Positions 8,148 through 16,871 of a stretch of 23,294 nucleotides of DNA are shown in pieces. The notes under the pieces are model-generated. The model made no database searches, was not told the origin of the DNA, and saw only the letters and a program-made list of their open reading frames with translations. Origin of the DNA: an uncultured Clostridia bacterium (GTDB lineage Bacteria > Bacillota > Clostridia > Oscillospirales > Acutalibacteraceae); the NCBI GenBank assembly GCA_937892525.1, contig CALAEV010000026.1, forward strand, positions 1-23,294. Reading direction: 5' to 3'. Each line of letters starts with the position of its first letter. The first letter of the stretch is position 1. Made by a program: the position numbers and the translations under genes.

Positions 8148-9329
8148 TTATATCTCCGAAAATGGATTGTAAATATTCTGTTGACTTACATGTATTAAAT
8201 CTCTTTGTTGATTATATCTGTAGAAACTTAAAATCAAACCGATTGAGAAATAAATACAAAGGTTTGAAGAACCACCAGCACTAAAGAATGGGAGAGTGAT
8301 ACCTATAACAGGTAATAACATTAAGCACATACCTACATTAATAATAACTTGTCCTGCAATCATTGCTGCAACACCATAGCACATAACTTTTGTATTGCCA
8401 ATGTTGTCGTGTCTGCCTGTACGAATTATTCTTATAACAATGAATGTAAGTAAAAGTAGTGCAAGTACGGTACCTACAAGACCTAATTCTTCACCAATAA
8501 CTGTGAAAATCATATCGTTTTCTGCTTCAGGAATCGCATCAGGTGTTTGTGTAAGTCTGCCTTGGAACAAACCTTGACCTGTAATTCCACCACCACCAAG
8601 TGCTGCCATTCCACGTTCTTGCTGATAAATAACATCAGTATAAAGTTCAGGGTAGGCAAGTGCTAAAAATCGTTCTTTCTGAATGTTATCGAGCACAAAA
8701 ACCCAAGCAAGTGGTAGTGCAGCAACTACTAAAAGTCCACCACCTAAGAAGTAACCCCAATGAAGTCCTGCAACAAAAAGCATAGCAACTGTAATTATAA
8801 TGAATACAAGGGCTGAACCCATATCGCCTGATTTCATAACAAGAAGAATTGGTACTAAGGCATGCACACCCAACTGCAAAATTGATAATGGGTGATTTAT
8901 ATTACTTTTTAACTTTTCAAGGTGAACACCAAATGTAATTATAAAACCGATTTTAACAAGTTCTGATGGTTGAAAGAATACCGAGCCGAATTTAAGCCAC
9001 GTTTTTGCGTCCGGTCGTTCAATAGGACCAACACCAACTGCAAAAAGTAATAGCATAATACCAATGCAGAACAGACCTATTATCGGTGCCATTTTCATAA
9101 TAAACTCATAGTCAATTAGCGAGATTATTAGTGCAATTACAATACCTACAATACAGGCTGCACACATAACTAAAAAGTCACGTGAAAATTTTTCACCCTC
9201 GCTGACAGTCCAAAGGGTAGCACTTAATACACTCACACAACCGTAAGCAGAAGCTAGTGTGCATAGTAAGAGTAATATCTTATCGGTTTCTTTTATGAAA
9301 TTTTTTATTGTCTTAAAAAATTTCCTCAT
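8148..9329 (-). CDS. RodA/FtsW/SpoVE-family SEDS peptidoglycan glycosyltransferase
   Basis: The 393-aa protein is polytopic, with about ten hydrophobic segments. SEDS proteins polymerise lipid II into glycan strands with a class B PBP partner. Family motifs: KTWLKFGSVFFQPSEL (109-124), GDMGSALV (168-175), the large extracellular loop with PEAENDMIFTVIGEELGLVG (267-286) where Asp272 aligns with the essential loop-4 Asp, and GITLPFFSAGGSSNL (343-357). The sequence is closer in feel to RodA than FtsW, but assignment among RodA, FtsW and SpoVE is not certain. No PBP gene is adjacent; instead it overlaps a DUF4091 gene by 4 bases (ATGA) and precedes a peptidase gene. The start has GGAG 7 bases upstream. 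The combination suggests a specialised envelope role rather than the main elongasome copy, which is inference. Confidence 0.92.
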   Translation of the reverse strand: MRKFFKTIKNFIKETDKILLLLCTLASAYGCVSVLSATLWTVSEGEKFSRDFLVMCAACIVGIVIALIISLIDYEFIMKMAPIIGLFCIGIMLLLFAVGVGPIERPDAKTWLKFGSVFFQPSELVKIGFIITFGVHLEKLKSNINHPLSILQLGVHALVPILLVMKSGDMGSALVFIIITVAMLFVAGLHWGYFLGGGLLVVAALPLAWVFVLDNIQKERFLALAYPELYTDVIYQQERGMAALGGGGITGQGLFQGRLTQTPDAIPEAENDMIFTVIGEELGLVGTVLALLLLTFIVIRIIRTGRHDNIGNTKVMCYGVAAMIAGQVIINVGMCLMLLPVIGITLPFFSAGGSSNLCIYFSIGLILSFYRYNQQRDLIHVSQQNIYNPFSEI

Positions 9330-10975
9330 TGTTTTTCTCCGTTAGTTATAAGTTCTTTGATTTTTGCATTAACCTTTTCTCTTGTGTTAAGTAACCATTT
9401 ATCATCATGTGGATAATCAGAAAAAGTTAAAGTGTGTTTTCCGTTTTCTTCTATTATTTTAAGACATTCTTGCTTATTAGTCAACTTTTCAAGTGTATTT
9501 AATGCTGCCATATCCTGTAAAGCATCGAAAAATACTTTTAATCTAATTGAATGGTAAGCTGTGCCATCTTTTGCAGGGTAAACTACATAACTGTCGCCAG
9601 ATGGGAATTTACCACCTGCGTCACTCACTTTATATGGGTCTATAACTGCCTTTGAAAGCTGGGTATAATAAAAGTTGTAACCCCAATGTAAAAAGCCTTC
9701 AATATCAAATTTGAACATCTGATAACCGATTACTCGTGTGCGAATTGAATCGTTACAGAAAAATCTGTTTGAAACATACTTTTTATTTTGTGCACTGCAG
9801 TAATATGTCCATAATTTTTTGCCTTTGCCAATAAAATTATGTATGTGATCATTTGACGGAATTGGGTTTGATACAATACCAAGCTTATAAAACCAAACAT
9901 CTGACAAAGCATCTACAATTTTATACCCATTATAAAGTTTGTGTATAAGCTTTGATGCTTTAGAGTAAGAACGAAGCATTGAAAAATTAGGTTCATCGCT
10001 TACATGAATTAAAACATTATCATTAAGATTGTTTACTTCAAGGTATTTTTTGAACTCTATTGAAAAATCAGTTAAGAATTTTTTATATTCTTTTGATGTT
10101 GCTTTAGTTTCCCAACCAAAAATTTTTTTGTATTCACCATCAACGGCTGCCATAATCTTTGGTGTATGTTTTGCACCCCATTGAGTAAAGAAATGTGCCA
10201 TTTCAAAATGTGTTATTCCACAACGCTTTGACATTTCAATCCATTGTGTAAGTTTATCAAAGTTAAATGAATATACACCATTATTCAAATGCACATCAAC
10301 TAACTGAACTGTTGGTCTTTCTTTACCGAATTCTGTATCTAGTGGTGGTGTAAAGATTGGTGTTAATACACAGTTCATTCCATATTCGTTTGCTGTTTTC
10401 AAAAAGTTTTCAGTCACACGCCAATATTCGTCAGAAAAAGCATCAAATTCATAATAGGACATAAGACAGTCTGTGTGAAACCAGTTAGTATAAACAAAAT
10501 CTTGAAAATCAAGGTTGCAATCAATAACTTCAACCGTAAGTGATGATTTGGCAATGATTTTATCATTATATTTAAGTTCAACTTCAATTTGGTTATTACC
10601 AATATTTTGCTCAGCCGCGTTGATTTCAACCCAAAATACAGAAATACCTTTATTTATTTTGATTTTTTCATTTACAGGTAAAAGAAGGTCAGGATAGTAA
10701 CCATCATCACTAAAACGGTAATAATCGTCAGTGCCTGTTTTGTTCATTGGAAAATCTGATTTTATATGTTCAACAGAATAAACTTTTGTATTGTTAAATG
10801 GGGAGTCTAATAAAAGTTCCAGATTAATCTCTTTTTCACTCTCAATAGCAACTTGAAAAGATTTCTTTTCATTTTTAAGCATAGAAAAATAAGACAAAGT
10901 ATTTGATGGAACTTTGTCGCTATGATAAATTTTCTCAAGTGAAGAAATAACTTTGATTTTAATTTGACTATTCAA
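9326..10975 (-). CDS. DUF4091 / GH123-like protein, cytoplasmic
   Basis: 549 aa from the preferred TTG. It has an N-terminal beta-rich domain (about 1-150), then a TIM-barrel-like part. Hallmarks of DUF4091 are the block WTYYCSAQNK...NRFF (about 389-406) and RVIGYQMFKFDIEGFLHWGYNFYY (about 414-437). HVSDEPN places an Asp-Glu pair at 327-328, matching the catalytic pair of GH123 beta-N-acetylgalactosaminidases that use substrate-assisted catalysis, so a hexosaminidase-like activity is plausible but unproven. There is no signal peptide, unusual for a glycan-degrading enzyme. Start: an in-frame ATG at 10990 lacks a ribosome binding site and would leave only a few bases of leader after the predicted promoter; TTG at 10975 has GGGGGC 8 bases upstream. 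It is the first gene of an operon with the rodA-like gene (4-base overlap) and the S51 peptidase. Confidence 0.78.
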   Translation of the reverse strand: MNSQIKIKVISSLEKIYHSDKVPSNTLSYFSMLKNEKKSFQVAIESEKEINLELLLDSPFNNTKVYSVEHIKSDFPMNKTGTDDYYRFSDDGYYPDLLLPVNEKIKINKGISVFWVEINAAEQNIGNNQIEVELKYNDKIIAKSSLTVEVIDCNLDFQDFVYTNWFHTDCLMSYYEFDAFSDEYWRVTENFLKTANEYGMNCVLTPIFTPPLDTEFGKERPTVQLVDVHLNNGVYSFNFDKLTQWIEMSKRCGITHFEMAHFFTQWGAKHTPKIMAAVDGEYKKIFGWETKATSKEYKKFLTDFSIEFKKYLEVNNLNDNVLIHVSDEPNFSMLRSYSKASKLIHKLYNGYKIVDALSDVWFYKLGIVSNPIPSNDHIHNFIGKGKKLWTYYCSAQNKKYVSNRFFCNDSIRTRVIGYQMFKFDIEGFLHWGYNFYYTQLSKAVIDPYKVSDAGGKFPSGDSYVVYPAKDGTAYHSIRLKVFFDALQDMAALNTLEKLTNKQECLKIIEENGKHTLTFSDYPHDDKWLLNTREKVNAKIKELITNGEKQ

Positions 10976-10988
10976 AAATATCGCCCCC
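10973..10988 (-). promoter_or_regulatory. Ribosome binding site and TTG start of the DUF4091 gene
   Basis: On the minus strand GGGGGCG precedes ATATTTTTG, so the G-run serves as Shine-Dalgarno for TTG (10975-10973). The upstream in-frame ATG is embedded in this site and is not likely used. The module is nearly identical to the GH28-like start (GGTGATATTTTTG). Confidence 0.6.
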
Positions 10989-11002
10989 ATAAACTAATAA
11001 TA

Positions 11003-11031
11003 ATTTTAGTCTATTTTAAGAGATTTGTAAA
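11003..11031 (-). promoter_or_regulatory. Promoter for the DUF4091-rodA-peptidase operon
   Basis: Minus-strand -35 TTTACA (11026-11031), 17-base spacer, -10 TAAAAT (11003-11008). Transcription would begin near 10996, giving about 20 bases of leader before the TTG start at 10975. Confidence 0.6.
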
Positions 11032-11053
11032 GTAATTAAATAGCATTTTATTC

Positions 11054-11082
11054 TTGCACTTGTGGTTATATAGTGGTAAAAT
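11054..11082 (+). promoter_or_regulatory. Promoter for typA
   Basis: -35 TTGCAC (11054-11059), 17-base spacer, -10 TAAAAT (11077-11082) with an extended TGn element (11074-11076). It is back to back with the divergent DUF4091 operon promoter; 22 bases separate the two -35 boxes. Confidence 0.65.
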
Positions 11083-11103
11083 ATATAGTCGAAATTGAAA
11101 ATG

Positions 11104-11118
11104 TAGGTGAAATTTTTG
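11104..11118 (+). promoter_or_regulatory. Ribosome binding site and TTG start of typA
   Basis: TAGGTGA (11104-11110) followed by AATTTTTG. The in-frame GTG at 11107 is inside the Shine-Dalgarno itself, so TTG at 11116 is the likely initiator; this makes the protein start MKRREDVRNIAIIAHVDHG, as family members do. Confidence 0.75.
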
Positions 11119-12936
11119 AAAAGAAGAGAAGATGTAAGAAATATAGCAATTATTGCTCACGTTGACCACGGCAAAACAACACTTGTTGATGAGTTGTTGA
11201 AACAGAGTGGTATTTTTAGAAGTAATGAGGTTGTTCAGGACAGAGTTATGGACTCTAACGACCTTGAAAGAGAGCGTGGTATAACAATTCTTTCAAAAAA
11301 TACTTCTGTGCATTACAAAAATATAAAGATTAATATAGTTGACACACCTGGTCACGCTGACTTCGGTGGCGAAGTTGAACGAATACTTACAATGGTTGAT
11401 GGTGTTCTTTTGCTCGTTGATGCTTTTGAGGGCTGTATGCCACAGACAAGATTTGTTCTTAAAAAGGCATTAGGTCTTAATAAAAAAGTAGTTGTAGTTG
11501 TTAATAAAATTGACAGACCTGGCGCTCGTCCTGATGAGGTTATTGACGAGGTTTTGGATTTGTTTATTGAGTTAGGGGCTAGTGATGAGCAAATCGAGTT
11601 TCCTGTTGTTTACGCATCTGCGCGAGATGGTTACTCTTCACTTGATTCAAGTGTACGTGAGGGTGATATGCGACCATTATTTGATGCGATTATTGAAAAC
11701 ATTGAAGCGCCTGTTGGTGATATCGACGCACCATTACAGATTTTGTTTTCAAGTCTTGATTATGATGATTATATCGGTAGAATTGGCGTAGGTAGAGTTG
11801 AACGAGGTAGAATTAGCCGAAATGATATGGTGATTCTCTGTAAAACTGACGGAACACAAGAAAATGTGCGTATTTCTCGCTTATATCAGTTTGAGGGCCT
11901 TCGCCGTGTTGAAGTTGAATCTGCTGCAATTGGTGATATTATCTGTATTTCAGGTATTACAGACCTTAACATTGGTGAAACAATATGCTCACCTGATTGT
12001 GTTGAGCCATTACCGTTTATTAAAATCGATGAGCCTACACTTTCAATGAACTTTATTGTTAATGATAGTCCTTTTGCTGGTAAAGAAGGTAAGTTTGTCA
12101 CATCGCGCAACCTTCGTGACCGTCTCTTTAAAGAGGTGGAAACTAATGTAAGTATGCGTGTTGAAGAAACTGATTCAACAGATACATTTAAGGTTTCAGG
12201 TCGTGGTGAATTACATCTTTCAATCCTTATTGAAACTATGCGTCGTCAGGGTTATGAATTTCAGGTTTCTCGTCCAAAGGTTATTACAAAAGTTGAAAAT
12301 GGTAAACTATTAGAGCCAATGGAACTTTTGATTGTTGAAGTTCCTGAAGAGTACGTTGGTGCAGTTATGATGAAAATCGGTGCTCGTCGTGGTGAACTTG
12401 AAAATATGGGCGCTCGTGATGGTGGTTCAACTCATCTCGAGTTCAAAATTCCTGCTCGTGGACTTATCGGTTACCGTTCAGAATTTATGACAGACACAAA
12501 CGGTAATGGTATTATGAACAACCTTTTTGCAGGCTATGAAGAGTATAAAGGTGAAATTGAAACACGTGAACGAGGCTCAATTGTTGCTCACGAAACAGGT
12601 GAGAGTACTGCCTATGGTCTCTTTAATACGCAAGATAGAGGTAGGTTGTTTATAGGACCAGGCGTCCCTGTTTACGAGGGTATGATTGTTGGTGAGTGCG
12701 CTAAAAATGAGGATTTGACTTGTAATATTTGTAAATCAAAACATCTTACTAACACTCGTGCTTCGGGTTCTGATGATGCTTTGCGTCTCGTACCTCATAC
12801 AGTATTGAGCCTTGAACAGTCAATGGAATTTATTAAAGATGATGAACTTATGGAAGTTACGCCTGTAAGTATTCGTCTTCGTAAAACAATTCTTTCTAAG
12901 GATTTAAGACTTAAACAACAATTCAAGAAAAAATAA
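11116..12936 (+). CDS. typA: TypA/BipA ribosome-associated GTPase
   Basis: 606 aa from TTG at 11116, the normal family length. TypA is a translational GTPase related to EF-G and LepA that acts in ribosome assembly and stress or cold growth. G1 AHVDHGKTT (about 14-22), G2 RGITI, G3 DTPGHADFGGEVER, G4 NKID (about 134-137) and the G5-like YASARDGYSS are present, followed by the beta-barrel domain II, EF-G-like domains III and V (ARRGELENMGARDGG), and the TypA-specific C-terminal domain with NICKSKHLTNTRASGSDDALRL. The upstream in-frame GTG (11107) is rejected because it overlaps the ribosome binding site. No terminator follows before the MreB-like gene, 32 bases downstream, so the two are probably co-transcribed. 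Confidence 0.97.
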   Translation: MKRREDVRNIAIIAHVDHGKTTLVDELLKQSGIFRSNEVVQDRVMDSNDLERERGITILSKNTSVHYKNIKINIVDTPGHADFGGEVERILTMVDGVLLLVDAFEGCMPQTRFVLKKALGLNKKVVVVVNKIDRPGARPDEVIDEVLDLFIELGASDEQIEFPVVYASARDGYSSLDSSVREGDMRPLFDAIIENIEAPVGDIDAPLQILFSSLDYDDYIGRIGVGRVERGRISRNDMVILCKTDGTQENVRISRLYQFEGLRRVEVESAAIGDIICISGITDLNIGETICSPDCVEPLPFIKIDEPTLSMNFIVNDSPFAGKEGKFVTSRNLRDRLFKEVETNVSMRVEETDSTDTFKVSGRGELHLSILIETMRRQGYEFQVSRPKVITKVENGKLLEPMELLIVEVPEEYVGAVMMKIGARRGELENMGARDGGSTHLEFKIPARGLIGYRSEFMTDTNGNGIMNNLFAGYEEYKGEIETRERGSIVAHETGESTAYGLFNTQDRGRLFIGPGVPVYEGMIVGECAKNEDLTCNICKSKHLTNTRASGSDDALRLVPHTVLSLEQSMEFIKDDELMEVTPVSIRLRKTILSKDLRLKQQFKKK

Positions 12937-12955
12937 TCAAAATTAAATCTATATT

Positions 12956-12971
12956 GGAGGTGACAAAAGTG
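12956..12971 (+). promoter_or_regulatory. Ribosome binding site and GTG start of the MreB-like gene
   Basis: GGAGGTGA (12956-12963) then CAAAA and GTG (12969-12971). An in-frame TTG at 12954 overlaps this strong site and is not the start. An ATG at 12978 is a less well spaced alternative. Confidence 0.8.
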
Positions 12972-14018
12972 AAAGGTATGAAAATCGGCATTGATTTTGG
13001 TTCTTCATCTCTTAAAATCTATGCAGAGGGTAAAGGAATAGTAGTTGATGAACCATCAATTGTTGCAGTTGAGGCAGAAACAGGTAAACCTATTGCATTC
13101 GGTAAGGCCGCCGATTCAGTTTATGGTAGAACTGTTGATGATATAAAAGTTGTTAAAGTTATTCGCAACGGTGTTATTTCTGACTTTGTTCTTGCAGAAA
13201 GAATGTTGCGTTATTATCTTCAACGTGTTTGTGGTAACCGTATTTATAAACCGAACGTAATTATTTCACTTTTGTCTGACATAACTGCACTTGAAAAAAA
13301 GACGTATCTTGATGCAGTTACGCTTGCTGGTGCAGGTAGGGTTTGTATGGTTGAAGGCATTCTTGCTTCTGCATTCGGCTCAGGTGTTGCAACTGACAAA
13401 ATTGGTGGAAGAATGGTAATTGACATTGGTCATAATGTAACTGAATATGCAATTGTATCAATGGGCAGTATTGCAGCAAGTGGTACAATAAGGCGTGGTA
13501 GTGATGAAATTGATAAAGCAATTATCAAACACCTTAAACGCGACCGCGATATTATCATTGGTCCACATACTGCACGCGAAATTAAATATAAAATCTCATC
13601 AGCACTCAAACGAGAATGTGAAACTGCGTTGATGGTGTCAGGCAAAAGTAATCTTGACGAAATGCCAATATCTTTTGAAATAACTTCTAATGAGGTTTTT
13701 CCTTATGTTGATGAGCAAATCAATATGCTTGTAAAGGATATTCATTCGGGTATCTCTGAAATACTTCCTGAACTTTTAGCGGACGCTGCTGACCATGGTA
13801 TTTTGCTTTGTGGTGGTGGGGGGCTAATATTTGATATGGCTAATAGAATTGAATCTGAATTAGATATTAGATGCACTCTTGTTGATGAACCAATACACGC
13901 AAAAATCCGTGGACTTGGTGATTTAATGTCAAATGATTATTTGCTTGAATCTAATGGCTACAGATTTATATTTAAAGATGAAATCCGTGACAGAATAAGT
14001 AAATACGAAAAAATGTAA
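12969..14018 (+). CDS. Divergent MreB/Mbl-family actin-like protein
   Basis: 349 aa from GTG, an actin/Hsp70-fold protein that aligns along its length with MreB: phosphate-1 region IGIDFGSSSLKIY (6-18), ...VIRNGVISDFVLAERMLRYYLQ (64-85), phosphate-2 region VIDIGHNVTEYAIVS (about 150-164), RRGSDEIDKAII, IGPHTAREIKYKI, and the adenosine-binding LCGGGG (280-285). MreB forms membrane filaments guiding lateral wall synthesis. This copy is unusual: the canonical EEPMAAA reads VEGILAS, so the Glu before Pro is Gly130; the canonical DIGGGTTE reads DIGHNVTE, so the catalytic-loop Thr is Val157. It probably binds nucleotide but may hydrolyse it poorly. There is no mreC/mreD neighbour; it follows typA and ends at a terminator. 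It could be an Mbl/MreBH-type paralogue. Confidence 0.85.
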   Translation: MKGMKIGIDFGSSSLKIYAEGKGIVVDEPSIVAVEAETGKPIAFGKAADSVYGRTVDDIKVVKVIRNGVISDFVLAERMLRYYLQRVCGNRIYKPNVIISLLSDITALEKKTYLDAVTLAGAGRVCMVEGILASAFGSGVATDKIGGRMVIDIGHNVTEYAIVSMGSIAASGTIRRGSDEIDKAIIKHLKRDRDIIIGPHTAREIKYKISSALKRECETALMVSGKSNLDEMPISFEITSNEVFPYVDEQINMLVKDIHSGISEILPELLADAADHGILLCGGGGLIFDMANRIESELDIRCTLVDEPIHAKIRGLGDLMSNDYLLESNGYRFIFKDEIRDRISKYEKM

Positions 14019-14047
14019 AAGCCACTCAAAACGAGTGGCTTTAGTTT
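14017..14047. terminator. Two-way intrinsic terminator between the MreB-like gene and ldh
   Basis: A 10-bp stem AAAGCCACTC/GAGTGGCTTT (14018-14027 with 14033-14042), loop AAAAC, followed by TAGTTTTTA on the plus strand and TACATTTTTT on the minus strand. It begins at the MreB-like stop codon. Confidence 0.85.
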
Positions 14048-14050
14048 TTA

Positions 14051-15004
14051 TTAAAATCCAATTTCATTTGCAGTTTGTTTTAAGAAGTTGCAAGATTCAA
14101 TAAAAGCTGTTCTTTCATTTTCTTTCAAGTCAAGCACAATGATATCTTCAACACCGTTTCTGCCTATAATTGCCGGTAAGCCTGCATAGACTCCGTCAAT
14201 TCCGTATTGTCCATTTAGCATTACTGAAACTGTTAAAGCGCTCTTTTCATCACCAAAAATTGCTCTTACAATTCTTACAAGAGCCATTCCTATACCATAA
14301 TACGTTGCAGATTTTGCTCTTATAATTTCTTGCGCAGCACCTGTAACGTTTTTGCCAATCTGATATAAATCATCAAACTTGAATTTGCCATTTGATGAAT
14401 CAACAATATCGTAGATTTTTTTTGTAGTCACATAAGCCTGAGACCAAGGAACAATTTCGCTGTCACCGTGCTCGCCGATAACGTAAGCGTGAACATTTCT
14501 TGGGTCAATTGAGAAATAGTCGCCAAGCAATGAACGAAGTCGTGCAGTATCAAGTGTTGTGCCACTGCCAATAACACGTGAAGGGTCAAATCCTGACAAT
14601 TCAAGTGTTATTTTTGTCATTATGTCAACTGGGTTTGTTGCAACAAGGAAAATACCGTCAAATCCACTTTTTACAATAGGGTCAATAATTGATTTGAAGA
14701 CTTCAAGATTTCTTTTAAGAAGTGCTATTCTGTCTTCGCCTTCTTTTTGCGCTACACCAGCTGCAATAACTACAATATCAGCATCGTGACAATCACTATA
14801 TTCTCCATCATATATCAACATATTTCTTTTTGCAAAAGGAAGACCATGGTTTAAGTCCATAGCTTCACCGTGAGCTTTTACTTTGTTTACATCAATAAGC
14901 ACAAGTTGGTCACATTCACCACTGTTAAGAAGCGCATAAGCAAAGCTCATACCAACAAAGCCTGTGCCAACAAGGGCTACTTTTTTCAAGTCGCCGTTTT
15001 TCAT
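14051..15004 (-). CDS. ldh: L-lactate dehydrogenase (NAD-dependent)
   Basis: The 317-aa enzyme interconverts pyruvate and L-lactate with NAD, the fermentative redox sink. Seen: nucleotide-binding VGTGFVG (12-18), Asp39 at the end of the second strand for NAD preference, the mobile loop GVAQKEGEDR with Gln86 (lactate, not malate, specificity) and Arg92, VATNPVD (121-127), Asp152 and Arg155 in GTTLDTARLR, and the active-site His179 in IGEHGDSE. There is no separate promoter: the ATG at 15004 lies 13 bases after the asnB stop, with AAGGA overlapping that gap, so it is co-transcribed with asnB. Regulation by fructose-1,6-bisphosphate cannot be judged. Confidence 0.94.
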   Translation of the reverse strand: MKNGDLKKVALVGTGFVGMSFAYALLNSGECDQLVLIDVNKVKAHGEAMDLNHGLPFAKRNMLIYDGEYSDCHDADIVVIAAGVAQKEGEDRIALLKRNLEVFKSIIDPIVKSGFDGIFLVATNPVDIMTKITLELSGFDPSRVIGSGTTLDTARLRSLLGDYFSIDPRNVHAYVIGEHGDSEIVPWSQAYVTTKKIYDIVDSSNGKFKFDDLYQIGKNVTGAAQEIIRAKSATYYGIGMALVRIVRAIFGDEKSALTVSVMLNGQYGIDGVYAGLPAIIGRNGVEDIIVLDLKENERTAFIESCNFLKQTANEIGF

Positions 15005-15017
15005 TTTTATCCGTCCT

Positions 15018-16847
15018 TTATTTTATAATGATTTTATATTTTTCAAGCCAATAGTTAATTTGAAGAAAATAGGCTATTGTTTGTGGAGTGGTCATCAATT
15101 GACCGTACCAAGGTTCAGATTTGTTACTATTCAATAGTTTTTCCAACTCTGATTTCTTTATAAATGATAGCATAGGTGAGTTGCTGTTTTCAATAATTTC
15201 TTGTAATTTTTTTGAAACAATTGACAAATATTCTGGATTATGTGTTTTGGGATATGGACTTTTCTTTCTCCAAAGCACTTCTTCTGGCAAAATACCTTCA
15301 ACAGCTTTTCTTAATAGACCTTTTTCATAAGAGTTGTAATCTTTATATTCCCAAGGAACTGAATAAAGATATTCAGCAATTCTGTAATCGCAGAAAGGTA
15401 CTCGAACTTCAAGAGCATTATACATACTCATTCTATCTTTACGGTCTAACAAAGTTTGCATAAACCAATCAAGGTTTAACTTCATCATCTCTTTCATTCG
15501 TGATTCAAGAGGGGAGATGTTTTCAATTTTTGAAGTGTTGATTAGTGTATCTTTATATCTTGAATAAACATAATTTTCAGCATCAGGTATTTTTATGTCA
15601 TCTTTAAGAAACGTTTTTCTGTAGTAAGTTGATTGTGCCCATGGGAATCCATTTATTGCACGAATTTCTTTATCGCGATACCAAGGATAGCCACCAAAAA
15701 TCTCATCAGCACATTCACCTGACAATGCAACTGTGCAATGCTTTTTGATTTCCTTACAGAACAATAATAACGATGAGTCAACATCACTCATACCAGGTAA
15801 GTCTCGTGCATCTACTGCCATATATAAAGCGTCGGCAAGTTCTTTGTTGTTAAGTGTAATCAAATGATGCTCACAATGGAGATATTCAACCATTTTTTTA
15901 ATGTACTCTGCGTCACTGTTAGGTTGGAATTTACTAGACTTAAAATATTTTTCATTATCTTCATAAGTCACAGAAAAAGTCATAAGTTTTTTGCCATTAT
16001 TATTGAAATATGAGCTTGCTATTGATGAAATAATACTTGAGTCTAAACCGCCTGATAAAAATGTTCCCACAGGCACATCTGAAACCAATTGTCGCGTAAT
16101 GGAATCTTTAACTAGTTCTCGAACTTTTTCAACCGTCTGTTCAAAACTATCTGTATGTTCACGGTCTTTCAGTGTCCAGTATTTTCTAATTTTTATTCCA
16201 CTTTTATTATAAAAGCCACAGCAGGCTGGTTTTACTTCGCTAATTCCCTTAAAAACACCACAACCAGGTGTTCTTCCAGGACCTATAAACATAATTTCAG
16301 CTATGGAGTTTTCGTCGATTATAGGTTCAACGAATTTGTGAGTAAGTAGCGCTTTAATTTCAGAACCAAATATAAATGAATTGTTTACAACTGTGTAAAA
16401 TAATGGTTTAACACCAATTCTATCACGAGCAAAGAATAGCCGTTGTTCTATGTCATCCCATATTGCAAAAGCAAATATTCCATTAAATTTGTTAACGCAT
16501 TCATCTTTCCATTGAACATAAGCTTTTAGTATAACTTCTGTGTCAGAATGACTGAAAAATTTATGACCAAGTGCTTTTAATTCATTTCGTACTTCATCTG
16601 TATTGTACAATTCACCATTATATACAAGTGTGTATTCACTTTCACTATATTTGCAAGTCATTGGTTGCAATCCATTTTCAATGTCTATTACACACAATCT
16701 TGAATGTATAAGCGCTACTTTTTCTTTAATATATATTCCATTCTGGTCAGGTCCTCGTGGAGCTAAAACTTTTTGCATTCTTAAAAAGGACTCTTTGTTT
16801 TTTATTACTGAATTTGAAAAAGACACTTCTCCTGCAATACCACACAT
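15018..16847 (-). CDS. asnB: Asparagine synthase, glutamine-hydrolysing
   Basis: A 609-aa class II glutamine amidotransferase fused to an ATP-pyrophosphatase domain; it makes Asn from Asp using Gln nitrogen and ATP. Cys2 of MCGIAGE is the glutaminase nucleophile after Met removal. RGPD (31-34), NGELYN (77-82) and SDTEV (101-105) line the glutaminase site, and FLSGGLDSS (263-271) is the PP-loop. Downstream ALSGECADEIFGGYPWY and LEVRVPFCDYRI are typical synthetase motifs. The ATG at 16847 follows GAGGTGAT. It is the first gene of a two-gene operon with ldh and is divergent from the GH28-like operon, sharing a 116-base gap. Some AsnB homologues amidate peptidoglycan (LtsA/AsnB1 type), so free Asn synthesis is likely but not proven. 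Confidence 0.92.
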   Translation of the reverse strand: MCGIAGEVSFSNSVIKNKESFLRMQKVLAPRGPDQNGIYIKEKVALIHSRLCVIDIENGLQPMTCKYSESEYTLVYNGELYNTDEVRNELKALGHKFFSHSDTEVILKAYVQWKDECVNKFNGIFAFAIWDDIEQRLFFARDRIGVKPLFYTVVNNSFIFGSEIKALLTHKFVEPIIDENSIAEIMFIGPGRTPGCGVFKGISEVKPACCGFYNKSGIKIRKYWTLKDREHTDSFEQTVEKVRELVKDSITRQLVSDVPVGTFLSGGLDSSIISSIASSYFNNNGKKLMTFSVTYEDNEKYFKSSKFQPNSDAEYIKKMVEYLHCEHHLITLNNKELADALYMAVDARDLPGMSDVDSSLLLFCKEIKKHCTVALSGECADEIFGGYPWYRDKEIRAINGFPWAQSTYYRKTFLKDDIKIPDAENYVYSRYKDTLINTSKIENISPLESRMKEMMKLNLDWFMQTLLDRKDRMSMYNALEVRVPFCDYRIAEYLYSVPWEYKDYNSYEKGLLRKAVEGILPEEVLWRKKSPYPKTHNPEYLSIVSKKLQEIIENSNSPMLSFIKKSELEKLLNSNKSEPWYGQLMTTPQTIAYFLQINYWLEKYKIIIK

Positions 16848-16871
16848 AAAATCACCTCAAAATATTACTTC

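Noticed and set aside
10988..10990. ATG as start of the DUF4091 gene
   Set aside because: There is no ribosome binding site upstream and the predicted transcript start is only a few bases away; the ATG overlaps the G-rich site that serves the TTG at 10975.
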